Source: CAVQBP01 sp963848195 (lineage in GTDB: Bacteria > Bacteroidota > Ignavibacteria > Ignavibacteriales > Ignavibacteriaceae). From it: a stretch of DNA of 64,000 nt. Position 1 is the stretch's first letter. Each line of letters starts with the position of its first letter. Positions 43,446-52,947 of the stretch are shown piece by piece. The translations under genes and the position numbers were made by a program. The notes below the pieces were generated by a model. The model made no database searches. It saw nothing but the letters and a program-made list of their open reading frames with translations, and was not told the DNA's origin. The stretch covers positions 1-64,000 of the forward strand of contig CAWKCY010000017.1 in assembly GCA_963848195.1 (NCBI GenBank). The letters run 5' to 3'.

Positions 43446-43848
43446 CTAATCAAAATTATATTTAGGAAAGACTTTATGAAGAGATTGCTTCAATTCTTCT
43501 TTGGAGAATGGTTTGGTTATATGCATGTTTAGAACCGATATTTATTTTACTTGAATATTTTTGCCCCATGTGTCCTGTCATAAAAATGACCGGGATATTA
43601 TTATTTTTCAGAACTTCCTTTGCAGCAGTTATCCCATCCATTTAACCAGCAAGAAATATATCCATTATTAAAATTTCGGGATCATCGGCCTGGGCGTATC
43701 TTAAAAGATCTTCACCTTTACGAAAGGTTTTTTCAAAATTAAATTCCCACTCTTCAAGTGTATGATTAAGGGCCATAGCGGCTGCTTGCAAGTATATTAT
43801 TTTGATTGAAGCGTGTTTATTAAGGAATAAAGGATTTTGAACTTGCAA
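43446..43848 (-). pseudogene. Broken response-regulator receiver domain gene
   Basis: Frames on the minus strand read DDPEILIMDIFLAG (phosphoacceptor aspartate), then an in-frame stop, then MDGITAAKEVLKNNNIPVIFMTGHMG, then a frameshift to HITKPFSKEELKQSLHKVF, which contains the conserved lysine. Together they form most of a receiver domain disrupted by one stop and one frameshift. Unlike the inositol operon, this includes a nonsense mutation and looks like genuine decay. Confidence 0.65.
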
Positions 43849-44187
43849 CTAGGAGCAAAAATTTATCACCTTTTCAAAATGAAAAATGTAATTTTCAGAA
43901 TGAAAAAATTCTCAAACTATTTTGCATCAAATAACTTTATAGTGGATGAAATAGAATGGCTAACTGCCGAAGCAGCATTCAAGACAAGGAGAGAAGCAGG
44001 CAAATCAACCGGTACAATGCATACCTCCAAAGCAATATATATCCCGGTTATATTTAATGATTCTGTTTTGTGCGTTATTGGTGTGAAAATAAACGATAAA
44101 ATAAAATCGAATAAAAGAGAGATGGAATTTCTAAGAAATTTTTTAAATGAAATTACCCAATTCATAAAAAAATTTATGAATAATTAG
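43837..44187 (+). CDS. GAF-like domain fragment, KdpD-type
   Basis: A 116-residue frame. AFKTRREAGKSTGTMHTSKAIYIP and ALCVIGVKIND-like sequence (VLCVIGVKIND) resemble the GAF-like region of KdpD-type sensor kinases (AGxxTxTLxxAxxLYxPL..xxxxxGVLGV), followed by a short helix. No kinase domain follows. It overlaps the broken receiver gene by 12 bp. It is probably a truncated remnant rather than a complete gene; there is no ribosome-binding site. Confidence 0.4.
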   Translation: MNLQLGAKIYHLFKMKNVIFRMKKFSNYFASNNFIVDEIEWLTAEAAFKTRREAGKSTGTMHTSKAIYIPVIFNDSVLCVIGVKINDKIKSNKREMEFLRNFLNEITQFIKKFMNN

Positions 44188-44592
44188 AGAAATTAAAAAA
44201 ATCTCCCTCTTTATTTAACAAGAATTAATAATCTTATGGGTAATATTACAAAGGGAACTCCAATCCTATAAAACTTCTTCTGCAAAATGAAAACGGCTTA
44301 CGAAAACATTACTGATGATCGTGGCGGTGAGAGATTCCTCTAGTAAGAATGAGAAAACTATTGCCTTAAGGAGCCAACTAATTCAATATTGCACCACTAG
44401 AACAAGCTGTATTAGATTCCACCGGTTATCTAAGTGAAACCAATTTTATCTCGTAATGAAACTGTTAACGGCCAACAACATCTATTATTTTATTTAGAAA
44501 TTTATCCTTAGATTTAACCAGGTTTAGCTTATGTCTTAACTTAAAATCATTTCAACATTTGAAATTGATTTTATTTTTAGGTTACTTTAAAT
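44188..44592. other. Intergenic region without recognisable content
   Basis: 405 bp between the GAF fragment and the single-domain response regulator. No open frame, repeat or hairpin of note was seen. Confidence 0.5.
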
Positions 44593-44985
44593 ATGAATTC
44601 AATCTTAAATTATATAATAATTGATGACGATTCTTTACATAATTTTATTTGTAATCTATTAATTACATCGTCGGTAAAGGAGAGTAACGTTAAAATGTTT
44701 ACCAATCCGGAAAAAGGACTGGAATTTATTAAAAACAATTCAAACGAAAATACTTCCAAAACTGTTATTTTTTTAGATATTGAAATGCCTAAATTGACGG
44801 GGTGGGAATTCCTTGACCGGTTCGATAGACTGGATGAAAAGACTAAAAATAAATATTTGATATATATTCTTTCATCTACTTCAAATCCTGCTTATAAAGA
44901 ACAAGCATTTAAATATAAAAACGTGGTAAATATGTTTGTTAAACCCCTAACTGGCAAAATAATCCTTGATGTCTCTTCCTTCTGA
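44593..44985 (+). CDS. Single-domain response regulator (receiver)
   Basis: A 130-residue CheY-like receiver domain: acidic pair in IIIDDDSLHNF, phosphoacceptor aspartate in VIFLDIEMPKLTGWEFL, the Ser/Thr switch in YILSSTSNPAY and the lysine in MFVKPLTGKII. No output domain follows. The pattern LDIEMPxxxGWEFL and SSSxxPxD-type loop is typical of stand-alone Bacteroidota receivers. It sits among gene remnants, so its partner kinase may be elsewhere. Confidence 0.88.
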   Translation: MNSILNYIIIDDDSLHNFICNLLITSSVKESNVKMFTNPEKGLEFIKNNSNENTSKTVIFLDIEMPKLTGWEFLDRFDRLDEKTKNKYLIYILSSTSNPAYKEQAFKYKNVVNMFVKPLTGKIILDVSSF

Positions 44986-45009
44986 TCTCATTATTTTGTT
45001 TTCGATTGA

Positions 45010-45159
45010 AATGATGAAGACCGGGTGCAGCCTCTTAAACTATACAAGAAAAATGTTCCGCGGGCAATTTTTTACGAAGTAACAAAAGGTGGTCATCAAT
45101 TTAATAATGAGTTATCTATCACGTTGGACAGGATTAAGAAAGCAAAGTATCTGTCTTTT
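45010..45159 (+). pseudogene. Remnant of an alpha/beta-hydrolase C-terminus
   Basis: A startless frame reads NDEDRVQPLKLYKKNVP, then FYEVTKGGHQFNNELS and LDRIKKAK. The spacing of the D-R-V-x-P and GGH segments matches the acid and histidine of the alpha/beta-hydrolase triad. It runs into the convergent methyltransferase 3' end. Only the C-terminal ~45 residues remain. Confidence 0.4.
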
Positions 45160-45721
45160 TTATTCCCAAAATGCCGTAATGATAGGGAGGCAAAGAAATA
45201 ATGCTGCTTACCTGTTTGAATCCTGCTGTTTCTATCCATTGTATACATTGTTCCGGCTTTGGTCTGATGTCCATCGAAGGACCTCTTGGAGTTTCTTCAG
45301 AGTAAATCCAATGAATAATACCCACTTTTCCTCCCGGTTTTAGTATTCTGAAAGCTTCTTTTAATAATCCGGCTGGTTTTTCTGCATGCAGTATGTTAAA
45401 CAACATTGCATAATCAATTGAATTATCTTTCAGTAAAGTTCCTTCTCTTACAAAATCAATTTGATGAATAATTACGTTAGATAATTTTTCTTCATTAGCT
45501 CTTTGAGATAAGCGGGAAATCATTTCTTCAACAATATCAAAAGCATGAATTTTCCCTTTAATGATTTTTGCTGCTGGGATAGTAAATGTACCATAACCCG
45601 AACCAAATTCAGCTGCATCATTAACTGATTTGTCTATTTGAAGCTTTGTAAAAATATTTTGAACTTCAAAAAAAGATTCCCAGTATTTTTCATCAGGCAT
45701 ACCGCTTTCTCGAATCTTCAT
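45134..45721 (-). CDS. Class I SAM-dependent methyltransferase
   Basis: A 195-residue Rossmann-fold methyltransferase. Motif I is AAEFGSGYGTFTIPAA, the acidic residue after strand 2 is in IHAFDIVEEMI, and motif IV is YAMLFNILHAEKPAGLLKEAFRILKPGGKVGIIHW. The family is broad (methyltransf_11/25-like) and the substrate is not evident. It stands alone, with no clear ribosome-binding site. Confidence 0.88.
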   Translation of the reverse strand: MKIRESGMPDEKYWESFFEVQNIFTKLQIDKSVNDAAEFGSGYGTFTIPAAKIIKGKIHAFDIVEEMISRLSQRANEEKLSNVIIHQIDFVREGTLLKDNSIDYAMLFNILHAEKPAGLLKEAFRILKPGGKVGIIHWIYSEETPRGPSMDIRPKPEQCIQWIETAGFKQVSSIISLPPYHYGILGIKKTDTLLS

Positions 45722-45865
45722 AGCAATTTCATTAATAATAAGCCCTAAATTAATAGTTAAGTTAATTATATGAAGCCAATAGGAAATTGTTATAATACAT
45801 GGATTTTTATTTTGGACACCTATGTTAGTGATTAAGATTAACTAGCTTCTTATATTTAATAATTG

Positions 45866-47107
45866 CTATTTTAAAAAAACCATTTTCTTAACATTTTTAT
45901 ATATTTTTGTATTATAATATGCTTCAATGCTATAGAAATATATTCCACTATTAAGATTTGATGCATCAAACTCTACTTCATAAGTTCCAGGCTGTTTATC
46001 TTCATTAACAAGAGTTGCAATTTCTTGTCCAAGAATATTATTGATCTTTAACTTTATAAAACGAATAGAAGGGATGGAATATTTAATTTTAGTTGTCGGA
46101 TTAAACGGGTTGGGGTAGTTCTGTAGAAGTAGAAACTCTGATGGAAATCTGTCGGAGATTTCCACATCAGTAATTTCTGATAAAGGGCGTTTGTACACTC
46201 GACTTAAGCCTCCACCGGTAAATAGCTGCATTTCAGAAATAGCTAGTGCATAGACGGAAAGGTAATCATATTCTGTACCCTCCCAGCTCGACCCGTCGCC
46301 GGTAGTAACAAACACACCATCATCAGTACCGGCAAATACAGTTGAACCGTAAACAGCGAAAGCCCAGACAACATCATTTGTTAGCCCGGTATTAACTTCA
46401 TTCCAGTTTGCACCGTTATCTACAGAAAGATATACACCTCCTCCATTGGTACCCACGAAGATATTGTTGCCGGAAACCACAAGTGAGTATATGGTTAAAT
46501 TAGTCGGCAAACCGGAGTTCACCTCGATCCAGTTTAAACCGTTATCATTAGAAAGAAAAACACTAAAACCAACTGCGGCAAAAATATTTGAGCCTGAAAC
46601 AACAAGAGCTCTAGCCCAGGTATTTGGTAAACCGGAATTCTTTTCAATCCAGTTTGAGCCTTTATCTGTAGTAAGAAAAACACCATCATCAGTTCCCGCA
46701 AATATATTTGTACCGGAAACTGCAAAAGAGTAAACAGTTGTATTATCCGGTAAACCTGAACTTGCCCCGGTCCAGTCTGTACCATTGTTTGTGGAAAGAA
46801 AGACTCCGCTCCCATTGGTGCCGGCAAATAGGTTAGAGCCGGAAATTGTAAGTGACCAAACCGATTTATTCGTCAAGCCGGAATCTACTTCAGCCCAGCT
46901 TGTGCCGCCATTAGTAGTAAGAAAAACGCCTCCATTAAACGTTCCGGCAAAAACATTTGTTCCGGAACTTGTAAGAGAAAAAACACCTCCACCGCTAGAT
47001 GGGAATCTTTCTGTTGGTACCCATTGCGCATTTATATTGATGTTAAATGCACTTGCTATCATCAAAAGAAGATTAAAAAAATAGGACAGGTTTTTCTTTT
47101 GCATCAT
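45866..47107 (-). CDS. Secreted YCF48/BNR-repeat protein with sorting domain
   Basis: 413 residues from ATG 47107, chosen over an upstream in-frame ATG because GGAGGG lies seven bases before it and the protein then opens with a signal peptide (ending NININAQ). Six or seven ~42-residue repeats of the type SGxNxFAGTxxGGVFLTTxxGxxWxEVxSGL form a predicted beta-propeller, as in photosystem-assembly-like YCF48 or sialidase BNR proteins. The C-terminal ~85 residues are a sorting domain (QNYPNPFNPTTKIKY, ILGQEIATLVNE, YFYSIEA, KKMVFLK). No enzymatic residues are seen; an adhesin or surface role is likely. Confidence 0.88.
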   Translation of the reverse strand: MMQKKNLSYFFNLLLMIASAFNININAQWVPTERFPSSGGGVFSLTSSGTNVFAGTFNGGVFLTTNGGTSWAEVDSGLTNKSVWSLTISGSNLFAGTNGSGVFLSTNNGTDWTGASSGLPDNTTVYSFAVSGTNIFAGTDDGVFLTTDKGSNWIEKNSGLPNTWARALVVSGSNIFAAVGFSVFLSNDNGLNWIEVNSGLPTNLTIYSLVVSGNNIFVGTNGGGVYLSVDNGANWNEVNTGLTNDVVWAFAVYGSTVFAGTDDGVFVTTGDGSSWEGTEYDYLSVYALAISEMQLFTGGGLSRVYKRPLSEITDVEISDRFPSEFLLLQNYPNPFNPTTKIKYSIPSIRFIKLKINNILGQEIATLVNEDKQPGTYEVEFDASNLNSGIYFYSIEAYYNTKIYKNVKKMVFLK

Positions 47108-47471
47108 ATTAATTCCCTCCTGTTTCTCTATTAATTCTTTAATGAAACATTTAATTAACAAGAAGAAGAAATATTTATTCAATCCCTTATGTATGCAGAA
47201 TTTCGGATTGACAGCTCGAACTTTTCTTAGGTGGAATTGAAAACTTTTTGTAAAGTACTCTTTAATTAAAAAAAAACAAGTAGTATTTTTATTTATGTGA
47301 TAGTGGGCAAGGATTAAATTTGGAAATCTTAATTAAACAAATTTCCATAATCTGGCCTTTTAATCAAACCTTTTTACCTGATTTAAATTTATCACGGACA
47401 GCTATGCTTTAGAATTGATTCTGTTTATAGAGTTTTTTATAATCATATGTGTATTACCAAATATATATTTT

Positions 47472-48353
47472 ATGATTAATTTTTTTGATGCCGTTTTAAA
47501 TAATAAATTAATAAAAAAATTTAAAGTTGATGAGCTGCTTTTTGCCGAATATAAATGCCCGGAAGGGGATGAAAAGATAGATATATGGTCTCAAATTAAT
47601 TATTTTGATTTTATTTTGGACGGGAAGATGATATGGAAGACCCCGCGAGGAGAATTTTATGTGAGGGCAGGTGATGCCTTTTTCGTAAAGAAAGGGGGGT
47701 ACATTACACATCATTTTTATGATGAACAATTTTGCGATATAGTAATTTTTGTACCCGATGAGTTTATAAAAAGTGTAGTTGAAAAATATAAAATAGGACT
47801 GTTCCCCCGCGGTAATTCAGCAAAGGGTGATACAATTATTCCGCTTGATTTAGATGATACTCTTACTGCTTACTTGCAGTCACTATTAACATATTTCCAC
47901 AAAGAATCTTCCCCGCCTGAGTCTTTATTAAAACTAAAATTTGAAGAATTATTGGTTAATATTTTAACCGGCAATAATAATTTTCCGGTTATAAATTACT
48001 GCAGAGAAATTTGCTTGAGCAGTAAGGTCTCAATTAAAGAAGTAATGGAAGCTAATTTTGCAAGCAGCTTAACATTAGAAGAGTTTGCTTGCCTCAGTGC
48101 AAGAAGTCTTTCTACATTTAAGCGAGATTTCCATTATGTATTTGGAACAACACCGGGCAGGTGGCTCATGGAAAAGAAATTAGCGTATAGTAAATTCTTA
48201 ATTGAAACAACCAATAAAAGTATTGAGGATATTGCATTTGACAGCGGTTTTAAAAACAAATCCCACTTCATAAAAGTATTTAAAGATAAGTTTGGATTAA
48301 CGCCTCTTAAATTTAAAAATCAGAAAATAATTTTATATACTGCATTATCTTAA
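47472..48353 (+). CDS. AraC family transcriptional regulator
   Basis: 293 residues from ATG 47472. An upstream in-frame start at 47415 would add a hydrophobic, membrane-like stretch that is unlikely in this family. The N-terminus is a cupin-type ligand domain (GEFYVRAGDAFFVKKGGYITHH). The C-terminus is a double-HTH AraC domain: SSLTLEEFACLSARSLSTFKRDFHYVFGTTPGRWL and IEDIAFDSGFKNKSHFIKVFKDKFGLTPLKFK. The lipoprotein gene downstream (130 nt) may be a target. Confidence 0.88.
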   Translation: MINFFDAVLNNKLIKKFKVDELLFAEYKCPEGDEKIDIWSQINYFDFILDGKMIWKTPRGEFYVRAGDAFFVKKGGYITHHFYDEQFCDIVIFVPDEFIKSVVEKYKIGLFPRGNSAKGDTIIPLDLDDTLTAYLQSLLTYFHKESSPPESLLKLKFEELLVNILTGNNNFPVINYCREICLSSKVSIKEVMEANFASSLTLEEFACLSARSLSTFKRDFHYVFGTTPGRWLMEKKLAYSKFLIETTNKSIEDIAFDSGFKNKSHFIKVFKDKFGLTPLKFKNQKIILYTALS

Positions 48354-48483
48354 TCTGACCTTAATAGAAACTATTTTGACCCTCTGAGCAACAAAACCTT
48401 CTTTTTATTTTTATAAGTTTGTATTAAATAATGCTGATAATTTTATTTAAGTAAATTATCTTTCATGTCACAGGAGATATAAT

Positions 48484-49818
48484 ATGGCTAATCATAAAAG
48501 CAGCTATATATCAAACTCAGGTTTAATACGTATTGCTATTTGGGCTGTAATAGCCCTAATACCACTATCGATTTATTCTTCGTGCAAAGAAAGTATGTCA
48601 GATTACACTGAAACGGCTGCTGTGTCTTCTTATAATAGCTCCGTAATTGATTGGAACATGGCTGCTTACACAATTGCAAATGAACACGACCGGTTTTATT
48701 CTTTTATTGGGGTAAGAGCCCTTGCTATGGTCCACATTGCAATTCATGACGCTTTAAATTCAATTTATTCTAAATATGAAACTTATACCTTTAAATCAAA
48801 TGAACCCGAAGCAGACCCAATTGCAGCATTATCACAGTCAGCTTATGAAGTTCTGATAAAAGCTTATCCTCAAAAAACAGATACCCTCAAGCTAGTTTTA
48901 AATAAATGGCTTTCAAGAATTCCTAAAGGAAAATGTAAAACTCTTGGAATTGAACTAGGTAAAAAATCTGCCGGAGCAATAATAAGAAAGCGCGAAGGTG
49001 ACGGACATGAAAAACAAGGTGATTACACTCCAATGACTAAACCTGGAGATTATCAATATACTCCGGGATTTGATTACGTATGGAAACCGGACTTCAGTTA
49101 TGCAAAACCTTTTTCTCTTGATTCGGTAAATCAATTCCGCTCTCCGCCGCCACCCGAATTAATAAGCCATGAATACTCCGACTCATATAATGAAGTAAAA
49201 GGATACGGTGTTATGAATAGCAAAGTTCGGAGTAAAGACCAGACGAATTTTGCTCACTGGTGGGCTGAGTTTGGTGAACACTCTTGGAACAGGATAGGAA
49301 GAATTACAGCTGCTGAAAGAAAACTTCCGATTTTGGAAACAGCAAGAATGTTTGCCCTCATTAACATGGATTTATACGATATTTATCTTGCTACATTCGA
49401 CAGCAAATATTTTTACGATACCTGGCGTCCTTATACTGCAATCCGGAATGGAGATCTGGATGGAAATCCTTTAACCGAAAAAGATACCGGATGGGTTCCC
49501 GAAATGTTAACTCCGCCCTGGCCCGAATATCCCTCAGCTCATGCTTCAGTTGGTGCTGGGGGGGCCGTGATAGTTTCTTCTATTTATGGAACACCGGAAA
49601 TTTCATTTGAAATGGAATCTGTAATGGCTCTGCCTAATGCAAAAATTCGCGCATATAATAATTTAGAATCGGCTGCGAATGATTGTGCGGATTCAAGAAT
49701 AATGAACGGATATCATTTTCGCTTTTCAACTGAAGAGGGAAAAATTCAAGGAAGAAAAATTGCAAGGAATCTCATTAAAAATTTTTTGCGTCCTTTAAAT
49801 GAAATAAAGTTAAAATAA
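48484..49818 (+). CDS. Vanadium-dependent haloperoxidase / PAP2-like lipoprotein
   Basis: A 444-residue protein with a lipoprotein-type signal (IPLSIYSSC, Cys34). The phosphate/vanadate-site triad of the haloperoxidase-PAP2 superfamily is present: KYFYDTWRPYTAIRNGD (K-x6-R-P), YPSAHASVGAGGAVI (P-S-x-H) and SRIMNGYHFRFSTEEG (S-R-x5-H). The length fits bacterial vanadium-chloroperoxidase homologues, which may be phosphatases or haloperoxidases; PSAH rather than PSGH is a minor departure. AGGAGA seven bases upstream supports the start. It follows an AraC regulator on the same strand. Confidence 0.85.
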   Translation: MANHKSSYISNSGLIRIAIWAVIALIPLSIYSSCKESMSDYTETAAVSSYNSSVIDWNMAAYTIANEHDRFYSFIGVRALAMVHIAIHDALNSIYSKYETYTFKSNEPEADPIAALSQSAYEVLIKAYPQKTDTLKLVLNKWLSRIPKGKCKTLGIELGKKSAGAIIRKREGDGHEKQGDYTPMTKPGDYQYTPGFDYVWKPDFSYAKPFSLDSVNQFRSPPPPELISHEYSDSYNEVKGYGVMNSKVRSKDQTNFAHWWAEFGEHSWNRIGRITAAERKLPILETARMFALINMDLYDIYLATFDSKYFYDTWRPYTAIRNGDLDGNPLTEKDTGWVPEMLTPPWPEYPSAHASVGAGGAVIVSSIYGTPEISFEMESVMALPNAKIRAYNNLESAANDCADSRIMNGYHFRFSTEEGKIQGRKIARNLIKNFLRPLNEIKLK

Positions 49819-49956
49819 CTTTGACAAATTCAAGGCTTTGAATTGCTTTTCCGCGTACACCATATTTCCCCTTTAGTTTCATATCTCTTCCTAATTTTTT
49901 ATCCAATTTTGTAATCTTGAAATATTTTAATCTCTCCCCCAAAAGAAAATGTTTTT

Positions 49957-51285
49957 TCACTTCATCAAAATAAATTTCTTTGTTGACGTAAAACTGCCTG
50001 CCTGTATTCTATAAAAATATACTCCGCTTGAAAGATCGCTTGAATTTCCTGAGGAGAATCCTTTCGCTGAAAATTCAACTTCATAACTTCCCGCCGGTTT
50101 TTCCTCATTTACTATTGAAGCTATTTCTTTTCCAATTATGTCATAAACTTTTAATGTAACAAAACTTTCCCGCGGAATTGCGTAACTTATTTTTGTGCTT
50201 GGATTGAACGGATTAGGATAATTTTGTGAAAGAGAAAATTTATCCGGTATGTCAGCTATATGTTCAACCTTGGTAACTACTTCTGTTAGAGAACGCCGGT
50301 ATACATTTCCGAAATATTGTTTGATAGTCCAAATGTACGGCTGTTTAATTGCAAGCGCTCCAAATGTCCAATCGGAAATTAATCCTTCATTAAAACTTGT
50401 CCAGCTTTTCCCGTTATCACCGGAAATTTGAATGCTCTTAAAATCTACTGCAGCAACAAGTTTTTGATCATAGGAAATAATATCTCTAAATATACCTAAT
50501 CCTAATAACTCACCATGAGCTCCGACAGTATCGGAGTATTGGGAGGACCAGCTTTCCCCCATATCCGTACTTAAATACACCCCCATAAACCCGCCCGCGT
50601 ATAGTTTTCCGTTATCATTGTATAAACATAAAAGCTGATCAAACCTCCCGTCGCTCCTGGAAATATTAGAGCCAGTCCATGTATCTCCGTTATCGGAAGT
50701 TGAGTATATTTCATAAGGATAATCCGAATCCCGGCCGAAAATAATGCTTTCACCAGCCGATGTTATACAGGTTGCGGCTGCTGCATAATCTTGATATCCA
50801 TACCCATCCTGGCCTACATATATTTGCTCCCAATTTTGTCCGTCATCGCTTGATCTAAAAATTCCTAATGCCCGCGCAATTACAAAAACATATGAGCTGT
50901 TTTTTGCAAAAAGATGAGGACCAATAACTCCCCCTGACCCATAAACCGAAGGCGATCCATTGGTTGGCAGCCATGTATCTCCGTTATCCGAAGATCGGTA
51001 TACTCCGTTGTCGGTATATGCCAAAATATATTGATGGCTTTCAATAATATCGCAGGCAGAATGATCTGCCGGACCTTTTGAAATCCAGGGCATGCCGTTA
51101 TCAGTTGTTGAATAAACCCCCTGTTGTGTCCCTGCAAATATTGCAGATCCGGTTGCGCATAAACTGTATCCTCCTCCCGGATTAATCTCTGTCTGAACCC
51201 ACCCGCTTTGTGCATAACCGACGCCGGCTGCAAAAACAAAAGTTAGTATCCAGATCTCAGTTAATAGAGCCATTTTTTTTATCAT
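49957..51285 (-). CDS. Secreted BNR/YCF48-type repeat protein with sorting domain
   Basis: 442 residues with signal peptide (ending AAGVGYAQ). Repeats of the type GVYSTTDNGMPW, GVYRSSDNGDTW, GIFRSSDDGQNW, EIYSTSDNGDTW and GVYLSTDMGESW carry the Asp-box S-x-D-x-G-x-x-W, predicting a beta-propeller of sialidase or sortilin type. The catalytic residues of sialidases are not evident. The last ~90 residues are a sorting domain (QNYPNPFNPSTKISY, YDIIGKEIASIVNEEKPAG, KKFILMK). It is a second member of the surface-protein class seen at 45866-47107. Confidence 0.88.
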   Translation of the reverse strand: MIKKMALLTEIWILTFVFAAGVGYAQSGWVQTEINPGGGYSLCATGSAIFAGTQQGVYSTTDNGMPWISKGPADHSACDIIESHQYILAYTDNGVYRSSDNGDTWLPTNGSPSVYGSGGVIGPHLFAKNSSYVFVIARALGIFRSSDDGQNWEQIYVGQDGYGYQDYAAAATCITSAGESIIFGRDSDYPYEIYSTSDNGDTWTGSNISRSDGRFDQLLCLYNDNGKLYAGGFMGVYLSTDMGESWSSQYSDTVGAHGELLGLGIFRDIISYDQKLVAAVDFKSIQISGDNGKSWTSFNEGLISDWTFGALAIKQPYIWTIKQYFGNVYRRSLTEVVTKVEHIADIPDKFSLSQNYPNPFNPSTKISYAIPRESFVTLKVYDIIGKEIASIVNEEKPAGSYEVEFSAKGFSSGNSSDLSSGVYFYRIQAGSFTSTKKFILMK

Positions 51286-51802
51286 ACTAAATAGCCTTAT
51301 ATTTTGTTGCTGAATGAATATTTATCAATCAATTGCTTGATTGTTTAAATAAAAACTAACCTGACAACCTTTGATTATACGTAACGCTGAATTTCCCACT
51401 TTATCCTTCTGCCTTGCGCCAAATTTAATGCCAGATACTTTATAAATATTCTGGCCGGGATGATAAAAGATAGTAACGATTTTATAATTTTTGTTATCAA
51501 GCTATGAAACTTAAGAGCAGATGGTGTACGGCTTATTATAAATTCAATTTATGATGAATTTGAAAATATTTAGAGAAACGAATGAAGTATGTTTTTTTTA
51601 TATATGTACAACTTCTCATATGGTTAGACAGTTATAAACTCTAATATTTGAGTCTGAAGGGTAATAGTTACCGAAACATTATATCAAGATTACAACGGAA
51701 CCGGTTAGAAATATCGAATGGCTGTTAAAGAAGGGTACTCTTTATTATTTTCAAATTCTATGTTGCATTAATATGCTCGCATAACTTAAGTTATTAAAGA
51801 TG
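51286..51802. other. Intergenic region with one hairpin
   Basis: CAATCAA-TTGC-TTGATTG (51326-51343) is a perfect 7-bp stem about 40 bp upstream of the repeat-protein start at 51285. The remaining ~450 bp show no gene or repeat. Confidence 0.45.
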
Positions 51803-52786
51803 TTATGTTTTGTTTATATGTTCTATGGAAATTATTACTTTCCCTTTAGCATGACCTTCTTCAATAAAACGAATAGCCTCAGGTGTTTCACTTAAACCAT
51901 ATCGCTTGCCGATGATCGCTTTTACTTTTTCTGATGCTAGGAGTTCACCCATAAAAGTCAAGTCCTCCTTGTTTATTTTTGTAAGAAAATTGACGAATTT
52001 CTGACTAACTAATCGGGACAAAAGCATTCTTTTGATTGAACTGATCAAAACGCCTATTAGCGAATTGTTTGGTGCTCCAACTGGTATGTATATTCCTCCG
52101 GTCTTCAAGACACGTTTGCATGCAAACAACGGGTGATTCGCATAACAGTCTAAGAAAATATCGTAATGTTCACCTGTTTTGGTAACATCTTCTTTTGTAT
52201 AATCTATTACATGATCAGCTCCAATTGATCTGACCATCTCAATATTGTTTGTACTGCATACACCGGTAACTTCAGTGTTAAACACTTTGGCAACCTGCAC
52301 AGCAAATGTTCCTACACCTCCGGAAGCACCATTAATTAAAACTTTTTGACCTTTTTTAATCTGCCCTTTATCGCGGAGACTCTGCAATGCGGTTAATCCT
52401 GCCACGTTTAAAGTAGCAGCTTGTTCAAAAGTTACATTATATGGCTTCAGAACCAATTTCAAATCAGAGGCACACACATACTCTGCAAAAGCTCCGGTAC
52501 AAGATCCAAATACTTCGTCTCCTTTTTTGAACAGAGTTATGTTTCTTCCAACTGATTCAACCCTACCGGCAACATCACGCCCCAATCTTGTTATCCTTGG
52601 TTTGAATAGTCCGGTCATTATTCGGAGAATGAACGGCGAGCCTCTCATAAAATGCCAGTCAAGTGGATTAACTGAAGCAGCACAAACTTGTATTAAAACT
52701 TCATTTTCCTTTGGAGTGGGTTTTTCTAATTCGTTCAATTCAAGAATATCAGGTGAACCGTATTTTGTAAATACAATGGCTTTCAT
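51803..52786 (-). CDS. NAD(P)-dependent medium-chain alcohol dehydrogenase / quinone oxidoreductase-like
   Basis: 327 residues from ATG 52786 (MKAIVFTKYGSPDIL), the family-typical start; an upstream in-frame ATG adds 11 unlikely residues. The MDR fold shows PLDWHFMRGSPF (catalytic-domain start), GRDVAGRVESVG, and the nucleotide-binding KVLINGASGGVGTFAVQVAKV. The structural zinc cysteines are absent, matching the zinc-independent quinone oxidoreductase/reticulon-4-interacting subgroup. It probably reduces quinones or enals with NADPH. Monocistronic. Confidence 0.88.
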   Translation of the reverse strand: MKAIVFTKYGSPDILELNELEKPTPKENEVLIQVCAASVNPLDWHFMRGSPFILRIMTGLFKPRITRLGRDVAGRVESVGRNITLFKKGDEVFGSCTGAFAEYVCASDLKLVLKPYNVTFEQAATLNVAGLTALQSLRDKGQIKKGQKVLINGASGGVGTFAVQVAKVFNTEVTGVCSTNNIEMVRSIGADHVIDYTKEDVTKTGEHYDIFLDCYANHPLFACKRVLKTGGIYIPVGAPNNSLIGVLISSIKRMLLSRLVSQKFVNFLTKINKEDLTFMGELLASEKVKAIIGKRYGLSETPEAIRFIEEGHAKGKVIISIEHINKT

Positions 52787-52947
52787 ATTTAACTCAAATC
52801 TATAAATAATAAAATGCAATTACATTAATTACTGTCTACTGTTGTCCGCTTTAGCCAGCCGCGCTAATCATTCCACAAATTCCTATGGTCATTGCCTCTT
52901 TTCACCGATCTAATTTATTCTGATATTGATATAAATATTATATTTTA

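Noticed and set aside
43419..43465. 15-codon frame after TTGGAGAATA
   Set aside because: Good ribosome-binding site but only 15 residues, and it lies over the broken receiver gene's tail.
49775..49960. 61-codon minus-strand frame with many Lys residues
   Set aside because: Its composition matches the low-complexity intergenic words of this genome and it overlaps the haloperoxidase-like gene's end; no ribosome-binding site.
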